Source of the DNA: Acidicapsa dinghuensis
Lineage (GTDB): Bacteria; Acidobacteriota; Terriglobia; Terriglobales; Acidobacteriaceae
DNA length: 64,000 nucleotides
Reading direction: 5' to 3'
NCBI RefSeq assembly: GCF_025685685.1
Contig: NZ_JAGSYH010000012.1
Span: 43,428 to 107,427, forward strand
In this document: piece after piece, positions 1-8,815 of the stretch
How the letters are laid out: every line of letters starts with the position of its first letter
How positions within the stretch are numbered: position 1 is the first letter of the stretch
Translations under genes and position numbers: made by a program
Notes under the pieces: generated by a model
What the model saw: the letters and a program-made list of their open reading frames with translations, nothing else
Databases searched by the model: none
Told to the model about the DNA's origin: nothing

Positions 1-298
1 CGCCCAGGTCCGCAAACCGCCGCTGATCCGGCCCCTGCACCTTGGCCGTCAGCAGCAGCACAGGAATCTTCGCCGTCGCAGGATTCTTACGCAGCTCACG
101 GAAGGTAGTCGGTCCGTCCATCCCCGGCATCATCACGTCCAGCAGAATCGCATCCGGTTGATCTTCGAGTGCTCGCTGTATTCCTTGGGCGCCTGAGTTG
201 GCGACAATCACATCCCATCCCGCAACGGTTTCAAGGCTGAGAGCAGCTACCTGGCGAATATCGTCTTCATCATCAATAATCAAAACTCGGCGAGACAC
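1..298 (-). CDS. Response regulator receiver protein (3' end outside window)
   Basis: This is the N-terminal 99 codons of a CheY-like receiver domain. The reading frame opens with GTG at 298 (V-S-R-R-V-L-I-I-D-D-E-D-D), which gives the first beta strand and acidic pocket of a receiver. The phosphoacceptor Asp lies in AILLDVMMPGMDG and the switch Thr in PVLLLTAK. The window ends before the conserved Lys, so it is unknown whether an output domain follows. It begins 33 nt after the stop of the hybrid kinase on the same strand, so the two are probably cotranscribed and form a cognate pair. The signal and target are not visible. Confidence 0.88.
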   Translation of the reverse strand, partial: MSRRVLIIDDEDDIRQVAALSLETVAGWDVIVANSGAQGIQRALEDQPDAILLDVMMPGMDGPTTFRELRKNPATAKIPVLLLTAKVQGPDQRRFADLG

Positions 299-331
299 AC
301 AATACTCCTGTATTTCCAGTCTTTGGAGCCT

Positions 332-3300
332 TTAATCAGCCGCTGTTCCCGGCGACTGATCCGGCTCCTTCCCATCAACTAAACAGAGTGATTCTTCCAT
401 CTGACGCGATCGGCGCAGCATCGTCAAGACCAGTGACTCAAGCTGCTGCGGCTGCACCTTGGCCTTGGTCAAAAAGTGCGTCGGACCAAGCTGCAATTGT
501 GGCCGTTCAGTCGGCGCAATCTCCCGTGCCGAATACACCACAAGAGGCAGATGAGCCAGGTCTTCGTGCTGTCGCAGCCAGTCCACCACGTTAAACCCAT
601 CGCCGTCGGGCAGCGAGAGATCCAGTACCAGAAGCTGCGGCTTGAAGCTCAAACAGGCATCGAGCGCCGCCTGCCTGGTGTGCGCCAGCTTCACATCAAT
701 GCCGTCCTGCGCAAATACCGCGCCTATCACACCAGCCAGATCCACATCGTCTTCCACGACAAGAATGCGAGCTTTCTCACCAGGGCTCGAAAGCACACGC
801 GCCAGCTCATTCAAAAGCGTCTCATCGTCGGGAGATTGCGAAACCCATCCATCCGCGCCCGTCGGAATCGGCAGCGAAGGATTCGGATGATCCACGCTGA
901 GCAGCACAATCGGCACACCTGCTGCTTCCGGCTCCATGCGCAACCGTGGCAGGATCTCCCATCCGTTCAGCCCATCCAGCGCGATGTCCACCAGGATTGC
1001 CTCAATCGCCGCATGTGGAATGCCGTCTTCGCTCGGAGCCGCAGGCGGCTTGATAGCTGTCAGAGTCTCGTCGACGGTGGATGCCTCCACGACGGAATAT
1101 CCTTGGCGTCGAAGCTGATTGGCCACCATGGCGCGGGTTGTCGCATTCGAATCTGCAACCAATATGCGACCTCGATCAAATTCAACCACTGGCGTCGCAG
1201 CCGGTGTAGAGACCATATGCGGATGGTAGGGAAGTACGACCCTGAAAGTTGATCCACAGACAGAGTTTCGTTCCGCCCAAATGTTGCCTCCGTGTTGTTG
1301 CACGATCGTGCGGCAGATCGCCAACCCGAGGCCGCTGCCACCCTTCTGCCGTGAATCCGAAGCATCCACCTGCTGGAAGCGATCGAAAATTGAATCCAGC
1401 TTGTCAGCCGGAATACCGCGACCTTGGTCGATGACCGACAACGTCACACCACTCGATCCCGCACGCAGCGTCACCGACACCGTTGATTTATCCGGCGAGA
1501 ACTTGACAGCATTCGATAGCAAATTCGTGATGACCTGTAGCAAGCGATCCGGATCCGCCGAAACCTGCACATCGTTTGCATCGTGAATCAGCTGCACACC
1601 CGCCGCGTCGGCAACCGGCTGCATGCCATCGATAGCCTGACGAATGATCTCCGCAAGTGCAATTGGCCTGAACGCGAGCGGTTCGCGTCCGCTTTGAATG
1701 CGCTCCAGGTCGAGAATGTCATTGATCAACCGCACCAGGCGATCCGAATTCGACAATGCAATGCGAAGCAAATTGGCAGCTTTGTCGCCGATATTGCCAA
1801 GCAATCCAGCCGACAGCAAACCCAGCGCACCACGGATCGAGGTAAGAGGAGTTCGCAGTTCGTGGCTGACCGTCGAGACAAACTCGTCCTTCATCCGGTC
1901 CAGCGCAAATCGCTGACTGATATCGCGGAAGCTCAACACCGATCCGGAGACCCGGCCCTGCTCCATGATCGGTGTCAGCGAAAACTCAGCTGGGAAGGAG
2001 CGTCCATCGCGCTTATAGATCGTTGTTTCGGCAGAGGCGGAGCTGTGCCGCGTCAGCGCCCGCAATAGCACGCAGTCCTCTTTGCACTCGCTGCCGCCCG
2101 GTCTTGCTCCATGCAGTAGTTCATGAACGGAGATGCCGGTGAGTTCCTCTGGCGTAGCTCCGAGCAAGCGTCCTGCCGCGGGATTAACCAGGCTCGCCAC
2201 GCCATTTCTGTCCGCCGCGCAGATGCCATCCTCGATTGTGTCCAGCAGAATCTGCTGCGTTCGGTGCAGCTCTTCGACTTTGTCCTGATCGCGCGACCGC
2301 GCCAGCATCTGCCCAAGCGATGAGCAAACGGTCTCCAGCGTCGCCATCGTCTCCCGGTCTTCTCGCAATCGCTGGTGGCTGTAAAACTCCAATATCGCCA
2401 TCAACCGATTGCCGACGCGCACCGGAACTGCCCAGCCTGTAACCAATCCATGACGCAGAGAAGCCTCGACCCGCTGCGACTTCGGCGTTGCGCTCAGCGC
2501 CGAAGTCAGCTCTTCCATCCACACTGCGCGTCCCTGCTGCCACACCCGCCCCGGAAGATCCGGCCCCTTTACAATCGTTTGCCCCATGCTTTCCTGAATC
2601 AGCGACTCGCCGCGTTTTCCAGGAGCTCCCCAGGCTGAGTAGAACTGCAACCGCTCTTCTTCGTCGTTCAGCGTCCAGAGAATTGCCGCGTCCCACCCCT
2701 GTGAAAGACAGACCGACTCAAGAATGCGCATTGATGCCAGTTCCGGTGAGGTGCTTTGCCCAATGATCTGACTGACTACGAGTTGCAGCGCAAGCCGGCG
2801 TTCCCGCTGTTTCTGGGGCGTGATGTCACGCAGCATGCACCGGATCGCCAGCGGATTGTCTGCCTTCTGCCGGCGGCTGAGACTCAACTCCAGATCCAGC
2901 ACCCGACCATCGATTGTGTGTGTGCGGACCGGCTCACGCTCAACCGTTTCGCCCTCAAGAGCCAGCTTGAACAGCCTGCCGACCTCTGAACGGCAATCTG
3001 GGCTGAAAACCATCTCCAGCGACTCAAGTTTGTTGAAATCCCCATCTGCCAGGCCGAAACACGACTTCCATACCGGGTTCACATAAACAAACTGCCCCGC
3101 CGGATTCAGCGTGGCAATCATTTCGTTTGCATTTTCAAAAAGATCCCGGTACCGCTCGCGCGACTCACGCAGAGCGCGCTCCTGGCGAGCACTCAGCGTT
3201 TGATCCAGAGCAACCGCCAGCAAGCCGTTCGGTTTGCCATCCGCGCTTCGAATTGCCGACAGATACAGCGTTGCGGGAAAGCTGCTGTCGTCGCTGCGCT

Positions 3301-3826
3301 TCAACTGCAGATCAATACCACGCAGTTGGCTGGGAGGGAAATTCAGAACGTAGTTGACGCAATCGCGCATCGGGTCGGTCGGAGCCACCGGAACATCTGC
3401 CGTCGCGACATTTGCATTCAATTTCCGCAACCACTGACTGATCCGGTCCATCTCCCCTGGAGCAAATAGTTCCTGCATCTTGGACAGGCCAACAAGCTCC
3501 ACCGCGCGCATGCCGAGAATCCGCTCCGCCGATGGATTCACGTAGGTAAAGGTTCCATCAAGAGAAGTAGCAAGCACCATCGGGCTGCTCGCTTGCAGTA
3601 ATTGCTCCGCTAGCCCGTTGCGATTACCCTTCTGCATCGATCTGCTGTTGTTGAACCCCATCAGCACAACAATCAATGCAAGGGGAACGAAAACCGCGAT
3701 CAGCGCCGTAAGGATCAGTCCATTGATTCCCGGGCCCCAATAAAGGCGCGCTGCCACGCCTCCCAACGCATACGCGATCAGGCAGCTTGCCAGTATCAAA
3801 ATCGCCTTTGAGCTTGGAGTCTTCAC
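332..3826 (-). CDS. Hybrid sensor histidine kinase with PAS, GAF and two receiver domains
   Basis: This 1164-residue membrane-anchored hybrid kinase has two hydrophobic segments near residues 8-56. PAS domains follow at about 75-135 (MVLATSLDGTFTYVNPSAE) and 226-340, then a GAF-like segment at about 350-515 and a third PAS at about 525-640. The HisKA domain has its phospho-His in VSHELRTPLTS near residue 652, followed by an HATPase with DQGRGIP and GSGLGLAI. Two receivers close the protein, near 887-1005 and 1018-1140. The first keeps an Asp (ILVDIALDG) but has SQS where the invariant Lys is expected, so it may be degenerate. The second has LDLSLPDGDG and a Lys in FLTKAK. Short extracytoplasmic sequence between the membrane segments suggests cytosolic or membrane-linked sensing. 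The next gene downstream is a receiver protein. Confidence 0.93.
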   Translation of the reverse strand: MKTPSSKAILILASCLIAYALGGVAARLYWGPGINGLILTALIAVFVPLALIVVLMGFNNSRSMQKGNRNGLAEQLLQASSPMVLATSLDGTFTYVNPSAERILGMRAVELVGLSKMQELFAPGEMDRISQWLRKLNANVATADVPVAPTDPMRDCVNYVLNFPPSQLRGIDLQLKRSDDSSFPATLYLSAIRSADGKPNGLLAVALDQTLSARQERALRESRERYRDLFENANEMIATLNPAGQFVYVNPVWKSCFGLADGDFNKLESLEMVFSPDCRSEVGRLFKLALEGETVEREPVRTHTIDGRVLDLELSLSRRQKADNPLAIRCMLRDITPQKQRERRLALQLVVSQIIGQSTSPELASMRILESVCLSQGWDAAILWTLNDEEERLQFYSAWGAPGKRGESLIQESMGQTIVKGPDLPGRVWQQGRAVWMEELTSALSATPKSQRVEASLRHGLVTGWAVPVRVGNRLMAILEFYSHQRLREDRETMATLETVCSSLGQMLARSRDQDKVEELHRTQQILLDTIEDGICAADRNGVASLVNPAAGRLLGATPEELTGISVHELLHGARPGGSECKEDCVLLRALTRHSSASAETTIYKRDGRSFPAEFSLTPIMEQGRVSGSVLSFRDISQRFALDRMKDEFVSTVSHELRTPLTSIRGALGLLSAGLLGNIGDKAANLLRIALSNSDRLVRLINDILDLERIQSGREPLAFRPIALAEIIRQAIDGMQPVADAAGVQLIHDANDVQVSADPDRLLQVITNLLSNAVKFSPDKSTVSVTLRAGSSGVTLSVIDQGRGIPADKLDSIFDRFQQVDASDSRQKGGSGLGLAICRTIVQQHGGNIWAERNSVCGSTFRVVLPYHPHMVSTPAATPVVEFDRGRILVADSNATTRAMVANQLRRQGYSVVEASTVDETLTAIKPPAAPSEDGIPHAAIEAILVDIALDGLNGWEILPRLRMEPEAAGVPIVLLSVDHPNPSLPIPTGADGWVSQSPDDETLLNELARVLSSPGEKARILVVEDDVDLAGVIGAVFAQDGIDVKLAHTRQAALDACLSFKPQLLVLDLSLPDGDGFNVVDWLRQHEDLAHLPLVVYSAREIAPTERPQLQLGPTHFLTKAKVQPQQLESLVLTMLRRSRQMEESLCLVDGKEPDQSPGTAAD

Positions 3827-3918
3827 CCGGCCCCTAGATCCTTTGTTGTGCTGAACACGACGCCAAACACAATCGTCTCTGTGCGCCCCGAAGCGCCTAC
3901 AACTTTAGTGTTACCCTC

Positions 3919-3946
3919 AGTATACGGTAGTAACTTTAGCAGGCAA
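3919..3946 (-). promoter_or_regulatory. Sigma-70-like promoter of the hybrid kinase, flanked by direct repeats
   Basis: On the minus strand, TTGCCT (3946-3941) is followed after 16 nt by TATACT (3924-3919). This would give a 5' leader of roughly 85 nt before the kinase start. The octamer AACTTTAG (plus strand) occurs at 3901-3908 and 3932-3939, on either side of the -10 box. That arrangement is typical of a regulator site, but no regulator is identified. Called from motif match only. Confidence 0.45.
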
Positions 3947-4090
3947 TTCTTTTTTTGTTTAAGCCGGTAAAGTGTCTGCTTTCTGCAAATAAGCACGTGC
4001 TAGGAACTGCATCCGCGGCATGCAGCGGTCTCTGTCTCGATCTGTCTGAAGCAGCATTTTCCAATATGCGCGAGATTAATAGCAGCTCGT

Positions 4091-4104
4091 TATACTGGCG
4101 CCAA
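4091..4104 (+). promoter_or_regulatory. -10 box for a probable leaderless nuclease transcript
   Basis: TATACT at 4091-4096 ends 7 nt before the ATG at 4104, the usual distance between a -10 box and a transcription start. No ribosome binding site is present upstream of this ATG. Together these point to a leaderless mRNA starting at or next to the start codon. No clear -35 box is seen. Confidence 0.4.
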
Positions 4105-5027
4105 TGCGCGCAAATCTTCTTCAACGCTCCGCCGCGATCGCTCTCCTGATTAACCTCATCCCAAACTCATCGTTTGCATGGGGCAACGACGGCCATCGTA
4201 TGATCAATCGGCTGGCAGCGGCAAATCTTCCCTCAGACATCCCTGACTTTCTGCGCAGCCAATCAGCTGTTCATGAAATTGAGTACATTGGCCCCGAGCC
4301 GGACCGCTGGCGCTCCCGCGGAGAACCCGAGCTCAGTGCCGTGCAGGCCCCTGAGCATTTCATCGACTTCGAGCCAGCCGACGCCCTCGGCCCGCTGCCC
4401 CACAACCGCCTCGATTTCGAGGCAGAGCTTTTCGCGCACGGTTTGCGTCCCGAGAAGGTAGGTCTGCAGCCATGGGAAACGCTCGAGGTCTGGCAGCGTC
4501 TCAAAGCCGACCTCCGGGAATACCGCCGTCTCTCAGCCGACAAATCCGCCAACCCTGACGACCTAGCCGCCGTCGAGCAGCTGGCCATCTTCTATGCAGG
4601 CTGGCTAGGCCATTATGTTGGCGACGGCTCCCAACCCCTCCACACCACCATCAACTACGATGGCTGGGCGCTCAAAGACAATCCAAAGGGCTATACCACG
4701 GATCACGGCATTCACAGCCGTTTTGAGACCCAGTTTGTCAGCGCCGCAATCAAGGCCGACGATGTCCAGAAGGAAATGACCGTTCCAAAGGTCATTGGCG
4801 GCGATATCTTCGACAGCTATGTCGATTACCTGCGCCACACCGCAACGCAAATCGAAAATGTCTACACGTTCGATAAGGCCGGCGGCTTCGAGAACACAGG
4901 CACTCCCGAATCTCGTGCCTTCACTGCCGAGCGTCTGGCCGCGGGAGCCAGCGAACTCCGCGACCTCATCTATACAGCCTGGGTTCGCAGTGCCGATCCG
5001 GTGCCCGAATATCACCACGCTGGTTGA
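4104..5027 (+). CDS. Secreted S1/P1-type (zinc) nuclease
   Basis: This 307-residue protein has a hydrophobic leader (LLQRSAAIALLINLIPNSSFA) cleaved so that the mature chain starts WGNDGH. S1/P1 nucleases use exactly such an N-terminal Trp plus a nearby His as zinc ligands. Further ligands typical of the trinuclear zinc site are visible: HFIDFE, the GHYVGDGSQPLHTT block (HxxxD...H) and DHGIHSRFE (HxxxE-like). The family cleaves single-stranded DNA and RNA and removes 3' phosphates, so a role in extracellular or periplasmic nucleic acid degradation is likely. It would feed the nucleoside salvage operon nearby, though the link is inferred. It ends convergently with the DUF2062 gene. Confidence 0.93.
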   Translation: MRANLLQRSAAIALLINLIPNSSFAWGNDGHRMINRLAAANLPSDIPDFLRSQSAVHEIEYIGPEPDRWRSRGEPELSAVQAPEHFIDFEPADALGPLPHNRLDFEAELFAHGLRPEKVGLQPWETLEVWQRLKADLREYRRLSADKSANPDDLAAVEQLAIFYAGWLGHYVGDGSQPLHTTINYDGWALKDNPKGYTTDHGIHSRFETQFVSAAIKADDVQKEMTVPKVIGGDIFDSYVDYLRHTATQIENVYTFDKAGGFENTGTPESRAFTAERLAAGASELRDLIYTAWVRSADPVPEYHHAG

Positions 5028-5043
5028 GCCGCCAGAACAACAG

Positions 5044-5066
5044 AGGCCGGGCGCACAACCCGGCCT
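5044..5066 (+). terminator. Bidirectional terminator hairpin
   Basis: AGGCCGGG (5044-5051) pairs perfectly with CCCGGCCT (5059-5066) around a 7-nt loop and is followed by TGGTTT. It sits between the nuclease stop (5027) and the convergent DUF2062 stop (5091), where a shared terminator is expected. Confidence 0.7.
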
Positions 5067-5090
5067 TGGTTTCATGATTGCAAGTTTGTC

Positions 5091-5621
5091 TTATTCGGCA
5101 ATTTCAAGAGCTTGGGGCCGCGAAACCCGATGGATCACTGGTGTTAACAGCACCGTCAGGAGCAATAGTGCCGGACCTGCCGCCAAGCCCCAGGCCAATA
5201 TTGCGTGCGAGATAGCGCCGCCCATCTGTTCCACCGCATGCCAGGGAGAAGACTGCATTTGCGCCAGCAGCCGTTCAGGCGCGATAGAGCCAGGTGCTCC
5301 CGGCACGATCCACTGCCCCAGCCGAAGAAAGGGAACGAGCAAAATTACCTGGAATGGCATAGCAATCCAGTTTGCCGCCTGAATCGCCGGCATGTTCAGC
5401 CGTAGCGCCATTGCCAGCACCGCGCAGATTGCCGTCGAGACACCCAGCATTGGCAGGCAGCCAAGCGCGAACCCAAGCGCCAGAGTAAACGCAAGCTGCC
5501 TCGGTGATATTCCGCGGCCTAGCCATTCGTTCAGTTTCGCATGCACGGAGGGCCATGAGCCGCGAAGCCTGCTCGCAAGCTGATTCCAGAGCCCTACGTA
5601 TTTGATAATTTGCTGCCGCAT
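5091..5621 (-). CDS. DUF2062 family membrane protein
   Basis: This 176-residue protein has a charged N-terminal part (about 1-40) followed by glycine-rich hydrophobic segments: LAFTLALGFALGCLPMLGVS, AICAVLAMALRLNM and AANWIAMPFQVILLVPFLRL, plus a final segment near 145-165. The order and the GCLPMLG turn match DUF2062, a small integral membrane family of unknown biochemical function often found next to envelope or polysaccharide genes. The start has only a weak ribosome binding site. It lies downstream of the salvage operon with a 275-nt gap that holds a long inverted repeat, so it may be transcribed separately. Confidence 0.8.
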   Translation of the reverse strand: MRQQIIKYVGLWNQLASRLRGSWPSVHAKLNEWLGRGISPRQLAFTLALGFALGCLPMLGVSTAICAVLAMALRLNMPAIQAANWIAMPFQVILLVPFLRLGQWIVPGAPGSIAPERLLAQMQSSPWHAVEQMGGAISHAILAWGLAAGPALLLLTVLLTPVIHRVSRPQALEIAE

Positions 5622-5779
5622 GCTACTAAGAGTATTGGCGCAAATATGGGGTTGCTGAGAATAGCTCTTAAAGATACGGTGAACGCACCAAGGTAATCAC
5701 ACCCGCTCTACAACTCAGGAGATCGCCAAAAATATCGGCACAAGCCGACCCGCAAAAGCAATCCGGAGATGCAATTTTC

Positions 5780-5901
5780 GCTACAGCGATTTCTGAGTTG
5801 CTGTTTCCCGAAGTCGCGACATTCAAGTTGACGCGACCATCAACGAGCGGCAACCTTGGAAAGCACTCAAAAGGACACAGATACTCAGAAATCGCTTTAG
5901 C
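5780..5901. repeat. Inverted repeat pair, 24-nt arms (21 of 24 match), at the 3' end of udk
   Basis: The left arm is at 5780-5803 and the right arm at 5878-5901, with 74 nt between them. The 14-nt core AGCGATTTCTGAGT (5785-5798) has an exact inverted copy at 5883-5896. The right arm covers the udk stop codon (5897-5899). A weaker related string occurs at 5711-5727. The rest of the 5622-5896 gap holds no convincing gene. The element could be a transcript 3'-end structure or the ends of a small mobile element remnant. Confidence 0.75.
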
Positions 5902-6559
5902 TGGGCGTTCCAATCCGGCTCAGCAACCCGCGCCTCTTCATCGTGTTCCGTATCTGCTCTACCTTAAAATCCAGCTGATCTGCGCCGTCGACTGAAAGAT
6001 CGGCAACGTCAGCCAATGGCCGGACAAATGCCAGTCCACAAGGCCGTACCGTCGCCTCGTACTGCCGCCGCACCGACTCCGGCTCACGTCCGCGCTCCTC
6101 CACATCGCGCTTCAGCCTGCGCTGGAAACAAAGATCGTCCGCAGTGTCCACATAAACACTCAACTGGTAAAAGGCTCGCAATTCAGAAAAATAGAGCGCA
6201 AACAAGCCTTCCACAACCACCAGCGGACCCGGTTCAATCCTTTCGTTCTGTTCCGATAACCGGATGTACTCGGCAAAACTGTATCCCGGCCGCAGAATCG
6301 GCTTGCCTTGTGATAGCGCCTCAATATGCCCAGCCAGCAGCGGCAGCTCGATCATTGCGGGATCATCGAAGTTCACCCGCGCCCGCTCTTCCATCGGCAG
6401 GTGGCTTAGATCGCGATAGTAGGTGTCGAGCGAAAAGTGCAGCCCGCCCAGCGTCCGCGCCAGCTCCGCAGCCAGCGTTGTTTTTCCAGAGCCCGACGCC
6501 CCGGAGATCCCCACCATCACCGGAGGGAAGGGAAGCCGCGGCGTGCCTGCCTCACTCAC
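5897..6559 (-). CDS. udk: Uridine kinase
   Basis: Uridine kinase phosphorylates uridine and cytidine to UMP and CMP with ATP or GTP. The 220-residue protein has a P-loop near the N-terminus (GISGASGSGKTTLA), the substrate segment FSLDTYYRDLSHLP with its catalytic Asp, NFDDPAMIE, and the VVEGLFALY motif followed by RRLKRDVEERGR in the lid region. Length fits the family (about 210-230). Its ATG at 6559 overlaps the stop of punA (6556) by 4 nt, so translation is coupled. It is the last gene of the salvage operon and returns free nucleosides to the nucleotide pool. Confidence 0.93.
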   Translation of the reverse strand: MSEAGTPRLPFPPVMVGISGASGSGKTTLAAELARTLGGLHFSLDTYYRDLSHLPMEERARVNFDDPAMIELPLLAGHIEALSQGKPILRPGYSFAEYIRLSEQNERIEPGPLVVVEGLFALYFSELRAFYQLSVYVDTADDLCFQRRLKRDVEERGREPESVRRQYEATVRPCGLAFVRPLADVADLSVDGADQLDFKVEQIRNTMKRRGLLSRIGTPS

Positions 6560-7458
6560 CCTTTCGTCTCCTCGGATTGTGCCGCATGCGCAGCAATCGC
6601 CGGAGTCAGCCGTTTCAGCAGAGCCGCCAGTCTATGCTGTACTTTGCTCCCCGCCTCGAACACTTCTTCATGACTTAACTGTGTGGCGCTGATCCCGGCA
6701 GCCAAATTCGTTACGCACGAGATGCCAAGCACTTCAATCCCCATGTGCCGGGCCACAACCGTCTCGGGCACTGTCGACATACCCACCAGATCCGCTCCCA
6801 ACGCGCGAAACGCCCGAATCTCCGCAGGTGTTTCAAAGCTCGGCCCTGTCGTCGCCAGATACACGCCTTCATGCAAAGCAGGCCCATCCGCTCGCGCCGC
6901 CTCCTGCGCCAGTGACCGCAATTCAACCGAATAGGCCTGCGTCATATCGAAGAACCGCAGCCCCGTCTTGACTCCATTGCCAAATCGCGGCTCATTCGGC
7001 CCAATCAGCGGATTGAACCCCAGATGGTTGATGTGGTCAGCCAGCAGCACGAGATCGCCGATCTGATATTCAGGACGAATTCCTCCGGCGGCGTTCGTCA
7101 ATATCGCCGTCTTAATCCCCAGCCGCCCAAGCACCCGCATCGGAAATGTCACCTGCTCCGGCGTATACCCTTCATAAAAATGCACCCGCCCCTGCATCAC
7201 CACAACGGGCACGCCCATGAGCCGCCCAGCAACAATGCGTCCGGAATGTCCCTCGACTGTGGATTGCGGAAAGTGAGGAATCTCCGAGTAGGGAATAATG
7301 GCCGTTATTTCAACTGCCTCTGCAACTGCTCCAAGCCCCGAACCCAGAACAATACCGATACGAGGCATCAGATCTGTGAGACGCGAACGCAGATAGTCAG
7401 CGGCTTCAACCACGCGATCAAAATAAGAAACAGAAGAATTCAGGCTTTCAGTCGTCAT
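6556..7458 (-). CDS. punA: Purine-nucleoside phosphorylase (trimeric type)
   Basis: This enzyme splits purine nucleosides with phosphate into base and (deoxy)ribose 1-phosphate. Its 300 residues contain the family-2 landmarks: GIVLGSGLGAVAE at about 36-48, the phosphate-binding HSGRIVAGRL, QGRVHFYEGY, NAAGGIRPEYQIGDLVL, GPSFETPAEIRAF and GMSTVPETVVARHMG. The Asn in SCVTNLAAGIS is the residue that in trimeric PNPs reads the 6-oxopurine base, so guanosine and inosine are the expected substrates. It overlaps udk by 4 nt and follows nupC by 36 nt, consistent with one operon. Confidence 0.94.
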   Translation of the reverse strand: MTTESLNSSVSYFDRVVEAADYLRSRLTDLMPRIGIVLGSGLGAVAEAVEITAIIPYSEIPHFPQSTVEGHSGRIVAGRLMGVPVVVMQGRVHFYEGYTPEQVTFPMRVLGRLGIKTAILTNAAGGIRPEYQIGDLVLLADHINHLGFNPLIGPNEPRFGNGVKTGLRFFDMTQAYSVELRSLAQEAARADGPALHEGVYLATTGPSFETPAEIRAFRALGADLVGMSTVPETVVARHMGIEVLGISCVTNLAAGISATQLSHEEVFEAGSKVQHRLAALLKRLTPAIAAHAAQSEETKG

Positions 7459-7494
7459 AGCAACTACTGTACCGGGCGTGAGTCAGGTCTGCTG

Positions 7495-8778
7495 CTACCC
7501 CAGAAACATCCCCGCTATTGAAGCCGAAATCAGATTCGCCATCGTCCCCGCTAGCATCGCCCGTATCCCCAGCCTAGCCAGGTCGTTCCGCCGATTAGGC
7601 ACCAGCGCCCCAATACCGCCAATCTGCATTCCGACCGATCCCAGATTCGCAAACCCACACAGCGCAAATGTCGCAATCGTAAACGACCGCGGATCAAGCG
7701 CCGCCTTTTGCTGCCCCAGGCCGATATAGGCGATGACCTCGTTCAGTGCCATGCGCGTACCCAGCAAATTTCCGATTGCTCCCGCATCATGCCATGGCAC
7801 GCCGATGAGCCACGCCACCGGCGCAAAGACAAACCCGAGAATCTGTCCCAGACTCCCCGGAAACCATCCATGTCCTGCGTGAATCCATCCCAGGAAGCTG
7901 TCCAGCAGCGCCACTAGCGCCAGAAAGCTGATTAGCATGATGGCTACGTTAAATGCCAGCTTGCCCCCATCCAGCGTCCCCCGTGCAATCGCGCCAATCA
8001 GGTTTTCCTCGGCATGTTGCTCATCCTTCGGAATCACAACCTTGCCCTCGGTCGCAGGAACCCCCGTCTCCGGCACCAGCATCTTCGCCATCAAGATCGT
8101 CCCCGGCGAAGTCATGATTACCGCACTCAACAGATGTCGCGCCTCGATTCCCTGCGAGATATACATCGCCATAATACCGCCCGAGACATGCGCCATTCCG
8201 CTGGTCATGATCGTCATCAGCTCGCTGCGCGTCGCCTCAGAAAGAAACGGTCGTATCGTCAGCGGAGCCTCTGTCTGCCCCATGAAGATCGAGGCTGCCA
8301 CATTCATGCTTTCGGCGCCTGAGATGCGCATCGTCTTCAGCATCACCCAGGCTAGCCCGCGAATAATGATCTGCATCAATCCGATGTGATACATCACAGC
8401 AAAAAACGCGGAAATAAAGATAATGGTAGGCAGCACCTGAAAGGCAAAGATCGATCCAGCGTTGGGATGCCCATTGGCCGCCAGCACGTCGCCGAAAGCC
8501 CCCGCATTCGGCATACCCAGTTCACCGAACAGAATCTTCGTGCCGGCAAAGGTCGCGGCCAGCATGTTCTGTACCACCCCGCCGGCCCAGGCCATCGCCT
8601 GCTGCCCATAGCTGAAGCGCAGCACAAAGAACGCAAAAGCGAACTGCAGCCCTAGCCCCCAGTACACCGTGCGCCAGCGAATCGCCTTCCGGTTAGTCGA
8701 GCCCAGCCACGCCGCCACCAGCACGGCAACTATTCCCAGCACTCCTGTGAATCTGCCCAAAGGCCAGCTCCTCGGCAC
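7495..8778 (-). CDS. nupC: Concentrative nucleoside transporter, NupC/CNT family
   Basis: This inner-membrane proton- or sodium-coupled nucleoside importer is 427 residues long with about ten hydrophobic segments. Family landmarks include GVVQNMLAATFAGTKILFG, the FAFQVLPTIIFISAFFAVMYH core, NVAASIFMGQTEAPLTIRPF (the CNT signature with the substrate-contacting Q-T-E) and GTRMALNEVIAY. The frame can start at GTG 8778, but an AGGAG lies 8 nt before TTG 8760, so 8760 is a possible true start. It sits between deoA and punA and supplies their substrates. Confidence 0.93.
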   Translation of the reverse strand: MPRSWPLGRFTGVLGIVAVLVAAWLGSTNRKAIRWRTVYWGLGLQFAFAFFVLRFSYGQQAMAWAGGVVQNMLAATFAGTKILFGELGMPNAGAFGDVLAANGHPNAGSIFAFQVLPTIIFISAFFAVMYHIGLMQIIIRGLAWVMLKTMRISGAESMNVAASIFMGQTEAPLTIRPFLSEATRSELMTIMTSGMAHVSGGIMAMYISQGIEARHLLSAVIMTSPGTILMAKMLVPETGVPATEGKVVIPKDEQHAEENLIGAIARGTLDGGKLAFNVAIMLISFLALVALLDSFLGWIHAGHGWFPGSLGQILGFVFAPVAWLIGVPWHDAGAIGNLLGTRMALNEVIAYIGLGQQKAALDPRSFTIATFALCGFANLGSVGMQIGGIGALVPNRRNDLARLGIRAMLAGTMANLISASIAGMFLG

Positions 8779-8815
8779 CCAACAATGAATCGCCTAACAA
8801 TGAATCGATTGTTAA

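Noticed and set aside
5668..5913. Minus-strand frame of 81 codons between DUF2062 and udk
   Set aside because: It runs through the inverted-repeat element and overlaps the udk stop; no family features and no ribosome binding site.
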